Below are positions 51,598 through 60,601 of a DNA stretch of 64,000 nt, one piece after another (position 1 is the first letter of the stretch; every line of letters begins with the position of its first letter). The position numbers and the translations under genes are program-made. This stretch comes from Paucimonas lemoignei (GTDB taxonomy: Bacteria > Pseudomonadota > Gammaproteobacteria > Burkholderiales > Burkholderiaceae_D): NCBI RefSeq assembly GCF_004342585.1, contig NZ_SLZQ01000004.1, positions 124,001-188,000 on the forward strand, written 5' to 3'. The notes beneath the pieces were generated by a model. It did not search any database. It saw only the letters and a list, made by a program, of their open reading frames with translations, and was not told the DNA's origin.

Positions 51598-53346
51598 TTA
51601 TTTCGGGCAGTTGCCGACATCGAAATATCCAGCCGAGGTTTCTGCCAAGGTGCTGGTATAGAACATGTTATACAAGCCCATCTTGGTTGCGGAACCCTTG
51701 GCATAGGCATAACCGCCAGAGGTATAGGCGCGGCCAGCCTGGACATGCGCATAATTGCTTGCGGTGGTCTGGGTGCAGGTGAACGCAGACTTGGTCGTCA
51801 CGGTTACCAGAGCCGATAACGCGCTGGTGCTGCCGGAACCGACCGATTGCACCGTGAAGGTGTACGAGGTCTTCTCCAACAGGCCAGTGGCTTTGTGGCT
51901 GGTCGTCGTGCCGCTTGCTGCCGGAACCGAAACCACGACCGTACCTGCGCCACCGGTGCGGGTAACGGTATAGCTGGTAGCGCCGCTGATATTCGTCCAG
52001 TTCAGGACGATTTCATTAGCGGTGACCGAAGCTGCCGGTGCGGTAACGTCGGACGGCGGCACCAGGGCGATAGGGCCAACCTGGAATGAGGTCGAGCAAG
52101 CCGCATCCGATACGCCGCCGACATTGTCGGTAGCCTTCACTGTGGCGGTATAGCTGCCATTGGCCAGGCCGGTGTATTGCTTGCTGAAGCTCGGGCCGCT
52201 GCCGGCTGCGTTATCGTTCGACGGCGTCGGGCCGCTGATGCTCACGCTGTAGCTGGCGATCGAACCGTTGTCGGTCGCAGCACCATTGATGGTCACGGCC
52301 GTTGCAGTCGGCGAAGCCACCGAGGCCGAGCAGCTCGTCATGACAGGCTTGGGATCGCCACGTTGCACGCGCAGGTTGTTATCGAAGAAGAACTGGGTGA
52401 CGTAAGCAGGATAGTTGACGTGGGTGTAGTCGACATAAAGACCGCCGCCGCTACCGCCGGCACCTGCCGGCCATGCATGGCCCATGCCGGTTGCTTCGAT
52501 ATAGGAGACGCGAATCTTGCCCGCGTTATCCTTCCACAAGGTGCCGGTGCTCTTGACTTCGGTGAAGGTGCCGGCACTGGTATTGGCGCCATAGGCGAGC
52601 TTCATGCCGTCACGATTGGTCCAGTCGTGGGTCGGATCCACAACGCTATCGGTCGAACCATTCACCACCGAGGTGATTTGCTTGTCGAGGTAGCTGCCGT
52701 AGCTGCTGCCGGCATAGGCGCGGCAGTCATTGGCAACCTGTTGCGCCGTGCGGGTCGATTTGGAACCGACACCTGCAGTGCCCGGGGTATTGAGTGCGGG
52801 ACCGGCATTGATGCCGACGCCGGCAAAGTAATCCGGTGCCACGCAAGCCAGGTCAACCACCAGGCCGCCGCCAGCGGACAAGCCGGTGATGTAGATCTGG
52901 TCCGGATCGATGTCTAATCCGGAGCGCGATTTCACGGCATCGACCAGCTTGAGGATAATGGCTTCGTCGCGAGTCGAGCGGCTGTGGTTGGCGCCGAACC
53001 AATCCCAGCAACCGGAGTAGGTGCGGGTAGCGGTCGTACCGGAGGGCACGGTCGGCGCAACCACCACCATGCCGTATTTTTCAGCGGTGTCTTCCCAGTT
53101 GTATTTCTTGTTGATGACGTTACCGGATGCCGTCATCCCGCAACCATGCAGGGTGATCATCAATGCGCGGCCCTTGCCGATGGTGGCAGGTGCAGTGTTT
53201 TTCGGGACATAGGTGTAGGCATCAGCCAGGCCAAACAGGTTCGTTTCCTTAACCCATGTGCCGCTGCCTGGGGTTAATGCATGGGCAGATGCTGCCAGCG
53301 TACCCAGCACCAGCGAAACCGCCATTGCTTTCAAATTCCTGCGCAT
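51598..53346 (-). CDS. Secreted polyhydroxyalkanoate (PHB) depolymerase
   Basis: A 582-residue extracellular esterase that breaks down short-chain polyhydroxyalkanoate. A signal peptide (residues 1-23, ending ASAHA) is followed by the catalytic domain with LHGCGM (oxyanion, residue 67) and the lipase box GLSAG with Ser157. Then come an Ig-like module (about 330-430), a fibronectin type III module (about 440-520), and the C-terminal polymer-binding domain NYAHVQAGRAYTSGGYAYAKG. The ATG at 53346 follows AAGGAG. A bidirectional terminator closes it. Confidence 0.92.
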   Translation of the reverse strand: MRRNLKAMAVSLVLGTLAASAHALTPGSGTWVKETNLFGLADAYTYVPKNTAPATIGKGRALMITLHGCGMTASGNVINKKYNWEDTAEKYGMVVVAPTVPSGTTATRTYSGCWDWFGANHSRSTRDEAIILKLVDAVKSRSGLDIDPDQIYITGLSAGGGLVVDLACVAPDYFAGVGINAGPALNTPGTAGVGSKSTRTAQQVANDCRAYAGSSYGSYLDKQITSVVNGSTDSVVDPTHDWTNRDGMKLAYGANTSAGTFTEVKSTGTLWKDNAGKIRVSYIEATGMGHAWPAGAGGSGGGLYVDYTHVNYPAYVTQFFFDNNLRVQRGDPKPVMTSCSASVASPTATAVTINGAATDNGSIASYSVSISGPTPSNDNAAGSGPSFSKQYTGLANGSYTATVKATDNVGGVSDAACSTSFQVGPIALVPPSDVTAPAASVTANEIVLNWTNISGATSYTVTRTGGAGTVVVSVPAASGTTTSHKATGLLEKTSYTFTVQSVGSGSTSALSALVTVTTKSAFTCTQTTASNYAHVQAGRAYTSGGYAYAKGSATKMGLYNMFYTSTLAETSAGYFDVGNCPK

Positions 53347-53742
53347 ACTGAAGTTCTCCTTGATTGGTTGCATTGTAGAAACAATGTAAGGGGATTTTTG
53401 TTATGGCTCTTGCGGCCTTATTTGTCGTCTGAATACCTGATATGCAGGCAGGCGGAATTATTATCGCAATGACAATCACATGGGCGGCGATACCGTATTT
53501 TTACGATACCCTCATGGACTGGTCATTCAGCCAGTTCCCACTTGCGTCTCGCCTGATGTAGAGCAAGAACAAACGGCTACAGGAGCAGCGTTTACGTCAA
53601 CAAGGAGAATCAATACAGAGAGGAAGGAATGCGAAATAAATATGACAGACGCGTGAATCAGTAATGCTCACACGGCAGGGAGAAAATCCTATCCAATATT
53701 CAGATATGGATTTCAGTAGGAAGTCTTAGTGGAAATAGATTG
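53347..53742. other. Intergenic region upstream of the depolymerase, no gene
   Basis: About 400 bp with no protein-like frame. It must contain the depolymerase promoter. The hexamer GATACC occurs twice 16 bp apart near 53490-53512; no clear -35/-10 pair was found. Confidence 0.5.
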
Positions 53743-53772
53743 TTTGTCGCCATGAGCAAGCATGGCGACAAA
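53743..53772 (-). terminator. Twelve-pair hairpin behind the lipoprotein gene
   Basis: Arms TTTGTCGCCATG and CATGGCGACAAA are perfect inverted copies around a six-base loop, 14 bp past the lipoprotein stop. The T run is short, so termination is likely but not certain. Confidence 0.65.
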
Positions 53773-53785
53773 CGAAGACGGGAAA

Positions 53786-54028
53786 TTAACGCGAGCCGGT
53801 GCCCGAAGAACCGCTCGACGAGCCGCCGGAAGTGCCACCACCGGTCATACCGCCCGAAGTGCTGCCAGTGCCGCCCGTACCGCTGGAACCTGAAGAACCG
53901 CTAGACATGCTGCTGCCACCGGAACTGCTGCCGCTCGAACCGGTACCGCCCTGATCGCCACGCTGGCAACCAACAAGGAATGCGCTCAAGACAGCCACTG
54001 CCAACACCATTTTCGAGGAATGCTTCAT
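53786..54028 (-). CDS. Ser/Gly-rich lipoprotein
   Basis: An 80-residue protein. The ATG at 54028 follows GGAAA at good spacing and gives MKHSSKMVLAVAVLSAFLVGC, a lipoprotein signal with lipobox LVGC (Cys21). After a short QRGDQGG stretch the mature part is almost only Ser, Gly and Thr, ending GTGSR. It is probably disordered and surface or periplasmic. It has no recognisable family and no known role. Confidence 0.78.
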   Translation of the reverse strand: MKHSSKMVLAVAVLSAFLVGCQRGDQGGTGSSGSSSGGSSMSSGSSGSSGTGGTGSTSGGMTGGGTSGGSSSGSSGTGSR

Positions 54029-54227
54029 GTTATTTCCTTTCAATAAATAGTTATACATTGTGCTATCTAGACTGTGATCGAAATAATAAGTTCGATAACG
54101 GTTCGCCATTTTCATTTTTCTTCAAATATAAAATCGCGAACTTGTTGCCATTGATTTTTGCCAGCCACAAAATCCTTTACATGAGTTCATTTTTTATAAG
54201 ATAGCTATACCATTTCTGTTACATGTA

Positions 54228-54479
54228 TCAGTGTTGATACATGCGTATCGGGTCTGGTAAAAGTTTAAGCAAGCCGTGCAGCAGTAACGGCACCACCACC
54301 AGATCGTCCACCGCACCAAGCAGTGGAATGGCATAACTCAGCGGCGATAAGGCATATAACCCGAGTCCGATTAAAGCCGGCAGCAACCATGCAGGCCGCG
54401 AGGGATGGCGCAGTGCATACCAGGCGAGACGCAAATCCGTCCTGCTTGTACGCCACAAAATCATTAACAGCCTTTTCAT
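54228..54479 (-). CDS. DUF1232 (YkvA-like) small membrane protein
   Basis: An 83-residue protein with a hydrophobic hairpin whose core YALSPLSYAIPLLGAVDDLVVVPLLLHGLLKLLP is the DUF1232 signature (P-x-x-x-P-L-x-G-x-x-D-D). Function unknown. CAGGA stands before the ATG. No operon partner is evident. Confidence 0.85.
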   Translation of the reverse strand: MKRLLMILWRTSRTDLRLAWYALRHPSRPAWLLPALIGLGLYALSPLSYAIPLLGAVDDLVVVPLLLHGLLKLLPDPIRMYQH

Positions 54480-54716
54480 TCGTAAATCCTGTTCGTAAAA
54501 ATAAACGAAGGAAAACTTAGATACTGTTAAAAAGCAGACGTTCAGTTAAGCAAAGTCTCCTCTTAATTCTTCTTTTCAAATGTATCTTTTTTGCACGGTT
54601 AAACTTGCCAAGGTTTTAACTTACAAAAACGCTATGGCACAATCGGATTAGAAGAAAGGCAACAATGCCTTCTTCTACCAATCCTTAACAACCAGTATTA
54701 AAAAGAGGAGACAGCA

Positions 54717-55277
54717 TTGGATAATCCCTATTTGGCACCAGATGCCGTATTAACCGCTCCGGCGGCGGATGACATCACTTACGAACCGTCGATATTTTCC
54801 TTGCATGGCAGGATAGGCCGCATCCGTTACCTGGCCTATTCATTCGCACTGTCATTGATCGTGCTGGTGATTGGCGGCGTGTTCAGCGCGATTGTCGTCG
54901 GCGTCACGCAAAACCCAGCCGTGGCCATGATCGTGTTGGGAATCGCCATCTACATTCCCTCTTTCGCTCTAGCCTTCATCATGGCCAAGCGGCGCCTGAA
55001 CGATCTCGATCATTCCGGCTGGATGTCGCTATTGATGCTCATCCCGCTGGCCAATGTCATTCTTGGGCTCTACATGGTTTTCGCTGCCGGCACGCCGACA
55101 ACCAATCGCTTCGGTCCGCGCCCGGTCAAGAATTCACGCGCAATCGTCATTTTCGGCTTGGCGATGCCAGTATTTTTCTGCGTGATTGGCATTCTTGCCG
55201 CGATTGCGATTCCGGCATACCAAAGCTATGTCATGCGCGCCAAGGCTGCCGAAATCCAGCAAACCATTCGTCCCTGA
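54717..55277 (+). CDS. DUF805 membrane protein with pilin-like C-terminal segment
   Basis: A 186-residue protein. Residues about 25-130 match DUF805 (FSLHGRIGRIRYLAYSFALSL ... RLNDLDHSGWMSLLMLIP). The last 30 residues, GILAAIAIPAYQSYVMRAKAAE, look like the start of a type IV pilin alpha-1 helix, but sit at the C-terminus with no prepilin peptidase site. A TTG start at 54717 follows GAGGAG at eight bases. Function unknown. Confidence 0.85.
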   Translation: MDNPYLAPDAVLTAPAADDITYEPSIFSLHGRIGRIRYLAYSFALSLIVLVIGGVFSAIVVGVTQNPAVAMIVLGIAIYIPSFALAFIMAKRRLNDLDHSGWMSLLMLIPLANVILGLYMVFAAGTPTTNRFGPRPVKNSRAIVIFGLAMPVFFCVIGILAAIAIPAYQSYVMRAKAAEIQQTIRP

Positions 55278-55376
55278 TCTGCATTCGGCCGGGCAGGCAC
55301 TGTCCGGCTGAACGTGCTAATCGACATGCCGTTATCAGGGCAGCACTGAGCCGCGAGAGGCATGTCGAAAGTCGTA

Positions 55377-56681
55377 TTAAAGCTGGCCGCTTTCCTTGAT
55401 GTCCAGATAGCGGTTCACCAGCACCATTCCCAGCTTTTCCGGCACCACATCGATCAACTGCCCGGCACGCATGCCAAGCCGGCGGATGGCATCGCTGCGC
55501 TGTTCGAGATACAAGGCCGTTGCGCAATGACGCAAGGCGTCATTGAACTGCAACACCGGCGCCTCGATGGCGTTATCCAGGATGCGCTCGCGCAGGCTGG
55601 CGCACAGCACGAGGTGACGGGAAGCCAGCAACTCGCATGCGGCGCGCATGGCATGATCGTCTTCATCGCGCAAATTGGTGATGACGACGACGAAGGCGCG
55701 CTTGCCCAAGCGCTTGAGCAATGCACCCGCCGCCTGCAGGTAGTCCGGCGCCGCCTCGCCGGCCTGCACATCATAGATGCCGGACATGAGGCGATCCAGC
55801 CCGGTTCTTCCCTTGGCCGGACTCATCCAGCGTGTTTCCGCGCCAAAGCTCATCAGGCCGACCGCATCGCCCTGCCGTTGCGCCACAAAGCCGAGGGTCA
55901 GGACAGCATTCAAGGCATGGTCGAAATGCGCATGCGTGCCATCCCGGGCCAGCATGCGCCGTCCGGTATCCAGCAAGAATACGACTTGCTGATCGCGCTC
56001 TTCCCGGTATTCCCGGGTGATCGGCTTTTGCAGGCGCGCCGTGGCTTTCCAGTCGATCGCGCGCAAGCTGTCGCCCTGGCGGTATTCGCGCAACTGGCGG
56101 AAATCCGTGCCTTCGCCGCGCCGGCGCTTGCGGATCGATCCTGCCGTCGGCGCGCGACGGTCAGTCGCGGTCAGCGCATGACCGAGCAGCTTGGAAAAGT
56201 CCGGGAATACCTTGACCACATCGTGTTGGCCCAGCCGGTAGCGGCGCTGCCACAATCCCAGCGGCGAGCCGACGCGGATATGGGCCTCACCAAAGCTGGC
56301 ATCGCCACGCCGGTCGGGGCAAAGCCGGTAAGTAACAGAAGCGAATTTGCCGCTTTCGATACGGGTGGCATGCGGCAGCCCTTCCATGCCCCACGCAGTC
56401 GGGTAGTCATCCATCAGTTCAACATCCAGTGCGCGGGCGCCTTCATTATGCAAGGTCAGCGTTACCGCATTCCAGACATCGACCGGCCACACGCCTGCTA
56501 GCCGGCGCTCGACCTGCAGCGGCGGCGCCGTCCTCGCCAGCCAGGCATCGATGGCGCATGCCAGCAATAGCGCCACGCCACCGCCCAGCCAAAGCTGATC
56601 GAGCGGTTTCCAGAAGCTGGCTGCCAAGCCCAGCAGCGTCCAGGCCGCCGCCAGGTACAGCAATCGGCGCGAGGGAATCAT
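55377..56681 (-). CDS. DUF58 protein, partner of MoxR ATPase
   Basis: A 434-residue protein with two N-terminal membrane helices, a beta-rich periplasmic-type segment, and the DUF58 block RRRGEGTDFRQLREYRQGDSLRAIDWKATAR followed by a von Willebrand A-like fold (QVVFLLDTGRRM). DUF58 proteins work with MoxR ATPases, probably in folding or assembling metal-enzymes or envelope complexes. It overlaps moxR by four bases and is the last gene of the six-gene operon. Confidence 0.92.
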   Translation of the reverse strand: MIPSRRLLYLAAAWTLLGLAASFWKPLDQLWLGGGVALLLACAIDAWLARTAPPLQVERRLAGVWPVDVWNAVTLTLHNEGARALDVELMDDYPTAWGMEGLPHATRIESGKFASVTYRLCPDRRGDASFGEAHIRVGSPLGLWQRRYRLGQHDVVKVFPDFSKLLGHALTATDRRAPTAGSIRKRRRGEGTDFRQLREYRQGDSLRAIDWKATARLQKPITREYREERDQQVVFLLDTGRRMLARDGTHAHFDHALNAVLTLGFVAQRQGDAVGLMSFGAETRWMSPAKGRTGLDRLMSGIYDVQAGEAAPDYLQAAGALLKRLGKRAFVVVITNLRDEDDHAMRAACELLASRHLVLCASLRERILDNAIEAPVLQFNDALRHCATALYLEQRSDAIRRLGMRAGQLIDVVPEKLGMVLVNRYLDIKESGQL

Positions 56682-57721
56682 GCGCGCGGCGCGGCGACTT
56701 GTTCCATCAGCGCGGCCAGCAAATCATCGCTGCTGAGGCCATCCAGTTCGCTTTCCGGCGACAGCGCGACGCGATGGCGCAGCACCGGCAGCACAGCGGC
56801 CTTGATATCGGCCGGCGTGACATAGTCGCGGCCCGCCATCAAGGCCATGGCGCGGGCAATGCGAACCAGCGCAATCGAGCCGCGCGGGCCGGCGCCCACT
56901 GCCAGTCCCGGCCAATCACGCGTGGCGCGCACCAGCCGGACAGCGTATTCCGCCACGGCGGCATCGACGCGGATCTGCGCGACAAGCTGCTGCAAGGTCA
57001 CGATGGTGGCCGGCTTGACGAGACTGTTAACCTGCCCGACATCGAGGCCGTCGCCGATGCGGTTACGGGTGACGGTCTGCAGCATGGCCACTTCCTCTTC
57101 CTGGCTCGGGTAACCGATGCGCACTTTCACCAGGAAGCGATCGAGCTGCGCTTCCGGCAAGGGATAGGTGCCTTCATTTTCCAATGGATTTTGCGTGGCC
57201 AATACCATGAACGGCGCGGCCAGCGCATGCGACTCGCCTTCGATCGTCACCTGCCGCTCCTGCATGGCTTCCAGCAGCGAAGACTGGGTCTTGGCAGGCG
57301 CCCGGTTGATTTCATCGGCCAGCAGCAAGTGAGTAAAAACCGGCCCCTTACGTACGCTGAAGGTCTGATTCTTCATGTCATACACCGAGTGGCCCATCAC
57401 GTCCGCCGGCATCAGGTCCGGCGTGAACTGGATGCGGGAAAAGCTGCCCGAAAAAGTGCGGGCCAGCGCTCTGACCAGGAGTGTCTTGCCCAAGCCCGGC
57501 ACGCCTTCGATCAAGACGTGACCGCCGGCGAGACAGCACGCCAATACCTGATCGATTACGGCTTGCTGCCCGACCATCGCCTGGCTGATCTGGGCACGCA
57601 TGCGCTGCACGATATCGATGGCTTGCTGAAGATGCTCGGGCTGCACGCCGGACGGCGTGGCTGTGACGGCGACAGTTGCGGCATTGGTGGCGGCAGTGGC
57701 GGAAACCGGATTAGCGCTCAT
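56678..57721 (-). CDS. MoxR-family AAA+ ATPase
   Basis: A 347-residue AAA+ chaperone-like ATPase. Walker A is IEGVPGLGKTLLVRALA (about residue 75) and Walker B is LLLADEINRAP, with a sensor-type AFMVLATQNPLENEGTYPLPEAQLDRF and the C-terminal lid. It has an added alanine-rich N-terminus of about 25 residues. The gene overlaps DUF4350 by 11 bases and DUF58 by four. MoxR proteins act on a partner carrying a von Willebrand A domain, here the DUF58 protein. Confidence 0.93.
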   Translation of the reverse strand: MSANPVSATAATNAATVAVTATPSGVQPEHLQQAIDIVQRMRAQISQAMVGQQAVIDQVLACCLAGGHVLIEGVPGLGKTLLVRALARTFSGSFSRIQFTPDLMPADVMGHSVYDMKNQTFSVRKGPVFTHLLLADEINRAPAKTQSSLLEAMQERQVTIEGESHALAAPFMVLATQNPLENEGTYPLPEAQLDRFLVKVRIGYPSQEEEVAMLQTVTRNRIGDGLDVGQVNSLVKPATIVTLQQLVAQIRVDAAVAEYAVRLVRATRDWPGLAVGAGPRGSIALVRIARAMALMAGRDYVTPADIKAAVLPVLRHRVALSPESELDGLSSDDLLAALMEQVAAPRA

Positions 57722-58994
57722 GGGATTTTCTCAATTGTCGAAGAGTGTGAATTTGACGGGTGAAGGCGGCGGGCGTCTTGCCGGCCGGATGACGCAAGGC
57801 GTCCGCCACATCGGCGACGGCAAGATTGCTGGCCTTCGCCAGGCGTTCGATTTGCTCGTCCGGATGCCGACGCAGCAACTCGGGGCTGCGCCGTTGCCAT
57901 GCCTTGTTGGCAGCAGCGCGGGCTGCTTCCAGCAGCAGTTCGCGGCCGCCCTTGAGCTTCCAGAGCCAGCGGCCGCTGGCATCGATATGCTCGATCAGCG
58001 AGCGCCGCTCCAGCGTCGGTTCCGGCAAGATCGGCCCGAAGCGGCGCAGCGCCGTCCACAGCATCAGCAACAGCAGGCAGACTGCGCCAATCAGGGCGGG
58101 GCGGAAATTATCCCAGAGGGCTTGGTACCATTTCACCATATCGATGTCGCGCACGATGATGAAGTGAGCGGCAGACGGTTTGCCGGTGTGCGCGCCTTGC
58201 CTCAGCTGGGCAAGTCCCAGCAGCATTTCGGCGTGATCGTAACGGGCGAGCTGACGGTTATTGAAATAATTCTGCGCCACCAGCACGACGTGTCCGCGCC
58301 CTTCCGCATAGACACGTACCGCATCGCCGGCGACGTCGCCGTGCAGCGGCGCGGGATGCGCCTTACCGGACCGCATGCCGACATAAGAGACGTCGAGCTG
58401 CAACGCATAGCCTGCGCCCGGCGGCGTGAAGTCCGTCAGCCGATCGGCTGCCTTGCCTTTGATTTCAGGAGGAGTAAAGAGGCTGGATTCCTTCGCCGAT
58501 GCCGATTCCTTTTTTTTGCATTCACACTTCGCGTGCTTTAACGTCACGCCGAACCGGGCGGCGACAGGATCCGTTTCCACTTTGGCGACGTTACTGCCGC
58601 GCTGAGCCGCAGCCTGACTATCGTCATCGCGATCGTCGTCGGCATCGCTGCCCCATTTGGGCCGCATGATGAGCGTATTGCCCTTGCGGACCCAGGCCAG
58701 CAACAGATTGGCTTGCTCGGGGCTGACCATGCCGCCGTTTTCCGCGATGAGCAAGGTGCCGTCGGGAAGCGGCTTGAGCAGCGCTTCGCGCAATGTCGTC
58801 TCATCCCTGACGGTGAAGCCATGGTTCGTCAGCAGGCGGGTGCTGGCCAGCATGGGATTGTTGCGCAGGGAGTCGGAAGTATAGGGGCGCGCCACCCAGC
58901 GCCTTTCAAAAGCGCTGAACCACCACAGGCAACCGGCGCCGATCACCAAGAGCGTCATTGCGGCATATAGCCACTGACGATGCTTGTAACTCAT
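57711..58994 (-). CDS. DUF4350 membrane protein
   Basis: A 427-residue protein with an N-terminal membrane helix (about residues 8-26), a large extracytoplasmic DUF4350 domain (YTSDSLRNNPMLASTRLLTNHGF ... NTLIMRPKWGS) and a second helix near residue 300 (LIGAVCLLLLMLWTALRRFGPILPEPT). A charged stretch with a CECKKKE cluster interrupts the domain. It lies inside the MoxR-type operon, overlapping on both sides. Its function in the set is unknown. Confidence 0.87.
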   Translation of the reverse strand: MSYKHRQWLYAAMTLLVIGAGCLWWFSAFERRWVARPYTSDSLRNNPMLASTRLLTNHGFTVRDETTLREALLKPLPDGTLLIAENGGMVSPEQANLLLAWVRKGNTLIMRPKWGSDADDDRDDDSQAAAQRGSNVAKVETDPVAARFGVTLKHAKCECKKKESASAKESSLFTPPEIKGKAADRLTDFTPPGAGYALQLDVSYVGMRSGKAHPAPLHGDVAGDAVRVYAEGRGHVVLVAQNYFNNRQLARYDHAEMLLGLAQLRQGAHTGKPSAAHFIIVRDIDMVKWYQALWDNFRPALIGAVCLLLLMLWTALRRFGPILPEPTLERRSLIEHIDASGRWLWKLKGGRELLLEAARAAANKAWQRRSPELLRRHPDEQIERLAKASNLAVADVADALRHPAGKTPAAFTRQIHTLRQLRKSHER

Positions 58995-60601
58995 GCTGCC
59001 ACCGCCTTGCCAGGCAGGTTGCGGCCAAACTGCTCATGCCAGCTCATGCAACTGGCGCTGAGGGTTTCCGTGGCCGGCCAGCGGTCGCCGTATGCGCCGT
59101 CCAGCCAAAGAGCAGTGACAGTATCGGTCACCTGCAAGCGCCCCGTGCCCAGCTGCTGTTGACGGCATGCGATCCGGGCCAGACGCAGGCAATCCGCCTC
59201 GGTCGCGCCGCGCGTCAGCAGCAAGCCATCCTCGGTGGTCAGGCGGGAAACCGTTGCGCGATAAAGCAAGGCCAGCGCGCCGCGCCGCTCGCCTCTTTGC
59301 CATAACGCCAGCACGTTACCGACAATATCGTCCGGCAGGCTTTCAGGCCGGATGTCGAGACCGCCGATTTCAGTCGCAGGCAAGGGCTTGGCTGACTGGA
59401 ACATGCCGGCGAGCTGGCCGCGGTAGCGGTAGAGCAGCCACGCCACCAGCATGAGCGCCGCCGCAATCAATGTAATCCGGATGATTTCAGCGACCACCTC
59501 CAGATTCGGCAAATCCGGCGCCGGGTCCTTTACTTCTTTCTCCTTTGTGCTTGCCTTCGGCTCCCACGTCTCCATGCAACGGTAATTGCGCAAGTCATCG
59601 CTTTGATACAGTTGCTCGATTTCCCGCCGCAGCCGGGCTTGCTCGGTATTATGGTCGGGAATGCGCGGCGTGGGCCTGGAGTTGGCCCATTCTGGCTCGG
59701 CGCATTGCTGAAAAGCGGCAGGCGGCTTGGCGGGCGTTGCCGCGTTTGCAGCGGCGGGCCAGCTCGCCAGTGAGCCCGCCGATACGCAGGCCAGCATCAG
59801 GCTGACCGCTGCCGCCACGGCACTGATGCCGCGGTATGCCGGCGGCGCCTTCAGCTGGCGCAGCGTGATTTCGATATCCCAAGCTTCCAGTGTCGCGCGG
59901 CGGCTCAGATACAGCGTGAAGCAGCAGGCTGCATAAATCGGGCCGATGATGCCGCCGCTTAAGGCGTAGCCGCCGAAACTAAGCGCCAGCATCAGCCGCG
60001 ATGGCTCGCTCGAGAATTCGCCAAACAGATAGGCAAATGGGTTGATGGAGTTTTCATTGGTCAGGAAGATGCCGATAAAGGCAATCAAGCCGATCTGCAG
60101 AATCACTTCCAGATGCGCGCAGGCGATGCCGAACCAGTATGCCGAACGCGATGTCCCGCCGCTGCCGATGATGGCGCGGCGCGCCGCCGCCGTTGCGCTG
60201 TTTGCGCCTTCGAGCTGCCAGATTGGCTGGTACAGGCCGCGGCTGGGAACAAACGGACGCCACCAGGTCAGCAGCCGGAACCATCCACCCTTGAGCTGGC
60301 GCGGCCAGGCACGCAGGGCTTGCCGCCATGTCACGTTTTCGCCGAATACCTGGCGCGACAAAATGTATAGCGGAGCGCGCTCCAGCAAGGGCCGTAACCA
60401 CCATGGCAGAACCAGCCACCAGGTGCCATGCTCGGGAAACCAGTACGCGAGAGCAGCCGCCAGCGCGACAAGCGGCAGCCATAGCGCCAGCCATGCCGCA
60501 TAGACGGTGCCGGCATGCGCGCGCAGCAAGGCCATGCCGAGCTCAAGCGCCAGCGCATTCGGGCGCGGACGCAGATCGATGCGCAGCTTTTCGAGTTCCA
60601 T
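58991..60601 (-). CDS. DUF4129 multi-spanning membrane protein
   Basis: A 536-residue protein with several membrane helices in the N-terminal 300 residues, a periplasmic linker rich in Pro and Glu, another helix (about 405-425) and the C-terminal DUF4129 domain (ALALLYRATVSRLTTEDGLLLTRGATEADCLRLA). The start is the ATG at 60601, which shares one base with the stop of the SpoIIM-like gene (TAATG). About 115 open codons further upstream run inside that gene and are ignored. Confidence 0.88.
   Translation of the reverse strand: MELEKLRIDLRPRPNALALELGMALLRAHAGTVYAAWLALWLPLVALAAALAYWFPEHGTWWLVLPWWLRPLLERAPLYILSRQVFGENVTWRQALRAWPRQLKGGWFRLLTWWRPFVPSRGLYQPIWQLEGANSATAAARRAIIGSGGTSRSAYWFGIACAHLEVILQIGLIAFIGIFLTNENSINPFAYLFGEFSSEPSRLMLALSFGGYALSGGIIGPIYAACCFTLYLSRRATLEAWDIEITLRQLKAPPAYRGISAVAAAVSLMLACVSAGSLASWPAAANAATPAKPPAAFQQCAEPEWANSRPTPRIPDHNTEQARLRREIEQLYQSDDLRNYRCMETWEPKASTKEKEVKDPAPDLPNLEVVAEIIRITLIAAALMLVAWLLYRYRGQLAGMFQSAKPLPATEIGGLDIRPESLPDDIVGNVLALWQRGERRGALALLYRATVSRLTTEDGLLLTRGATEADCLRLARIACRQQQLGTGRLQVTDTVTALWLDGAYGDRWPATETLSASCMSWHEQFGRNLPGKAVAA

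Noticed and set aside
53800-53960. Tandem repeat or CRISPR-like pattern
   Set aside because: The repetition comes from Ser/Gly codons of the lipoprotein gene. There are no regular spacers or identical repeats.
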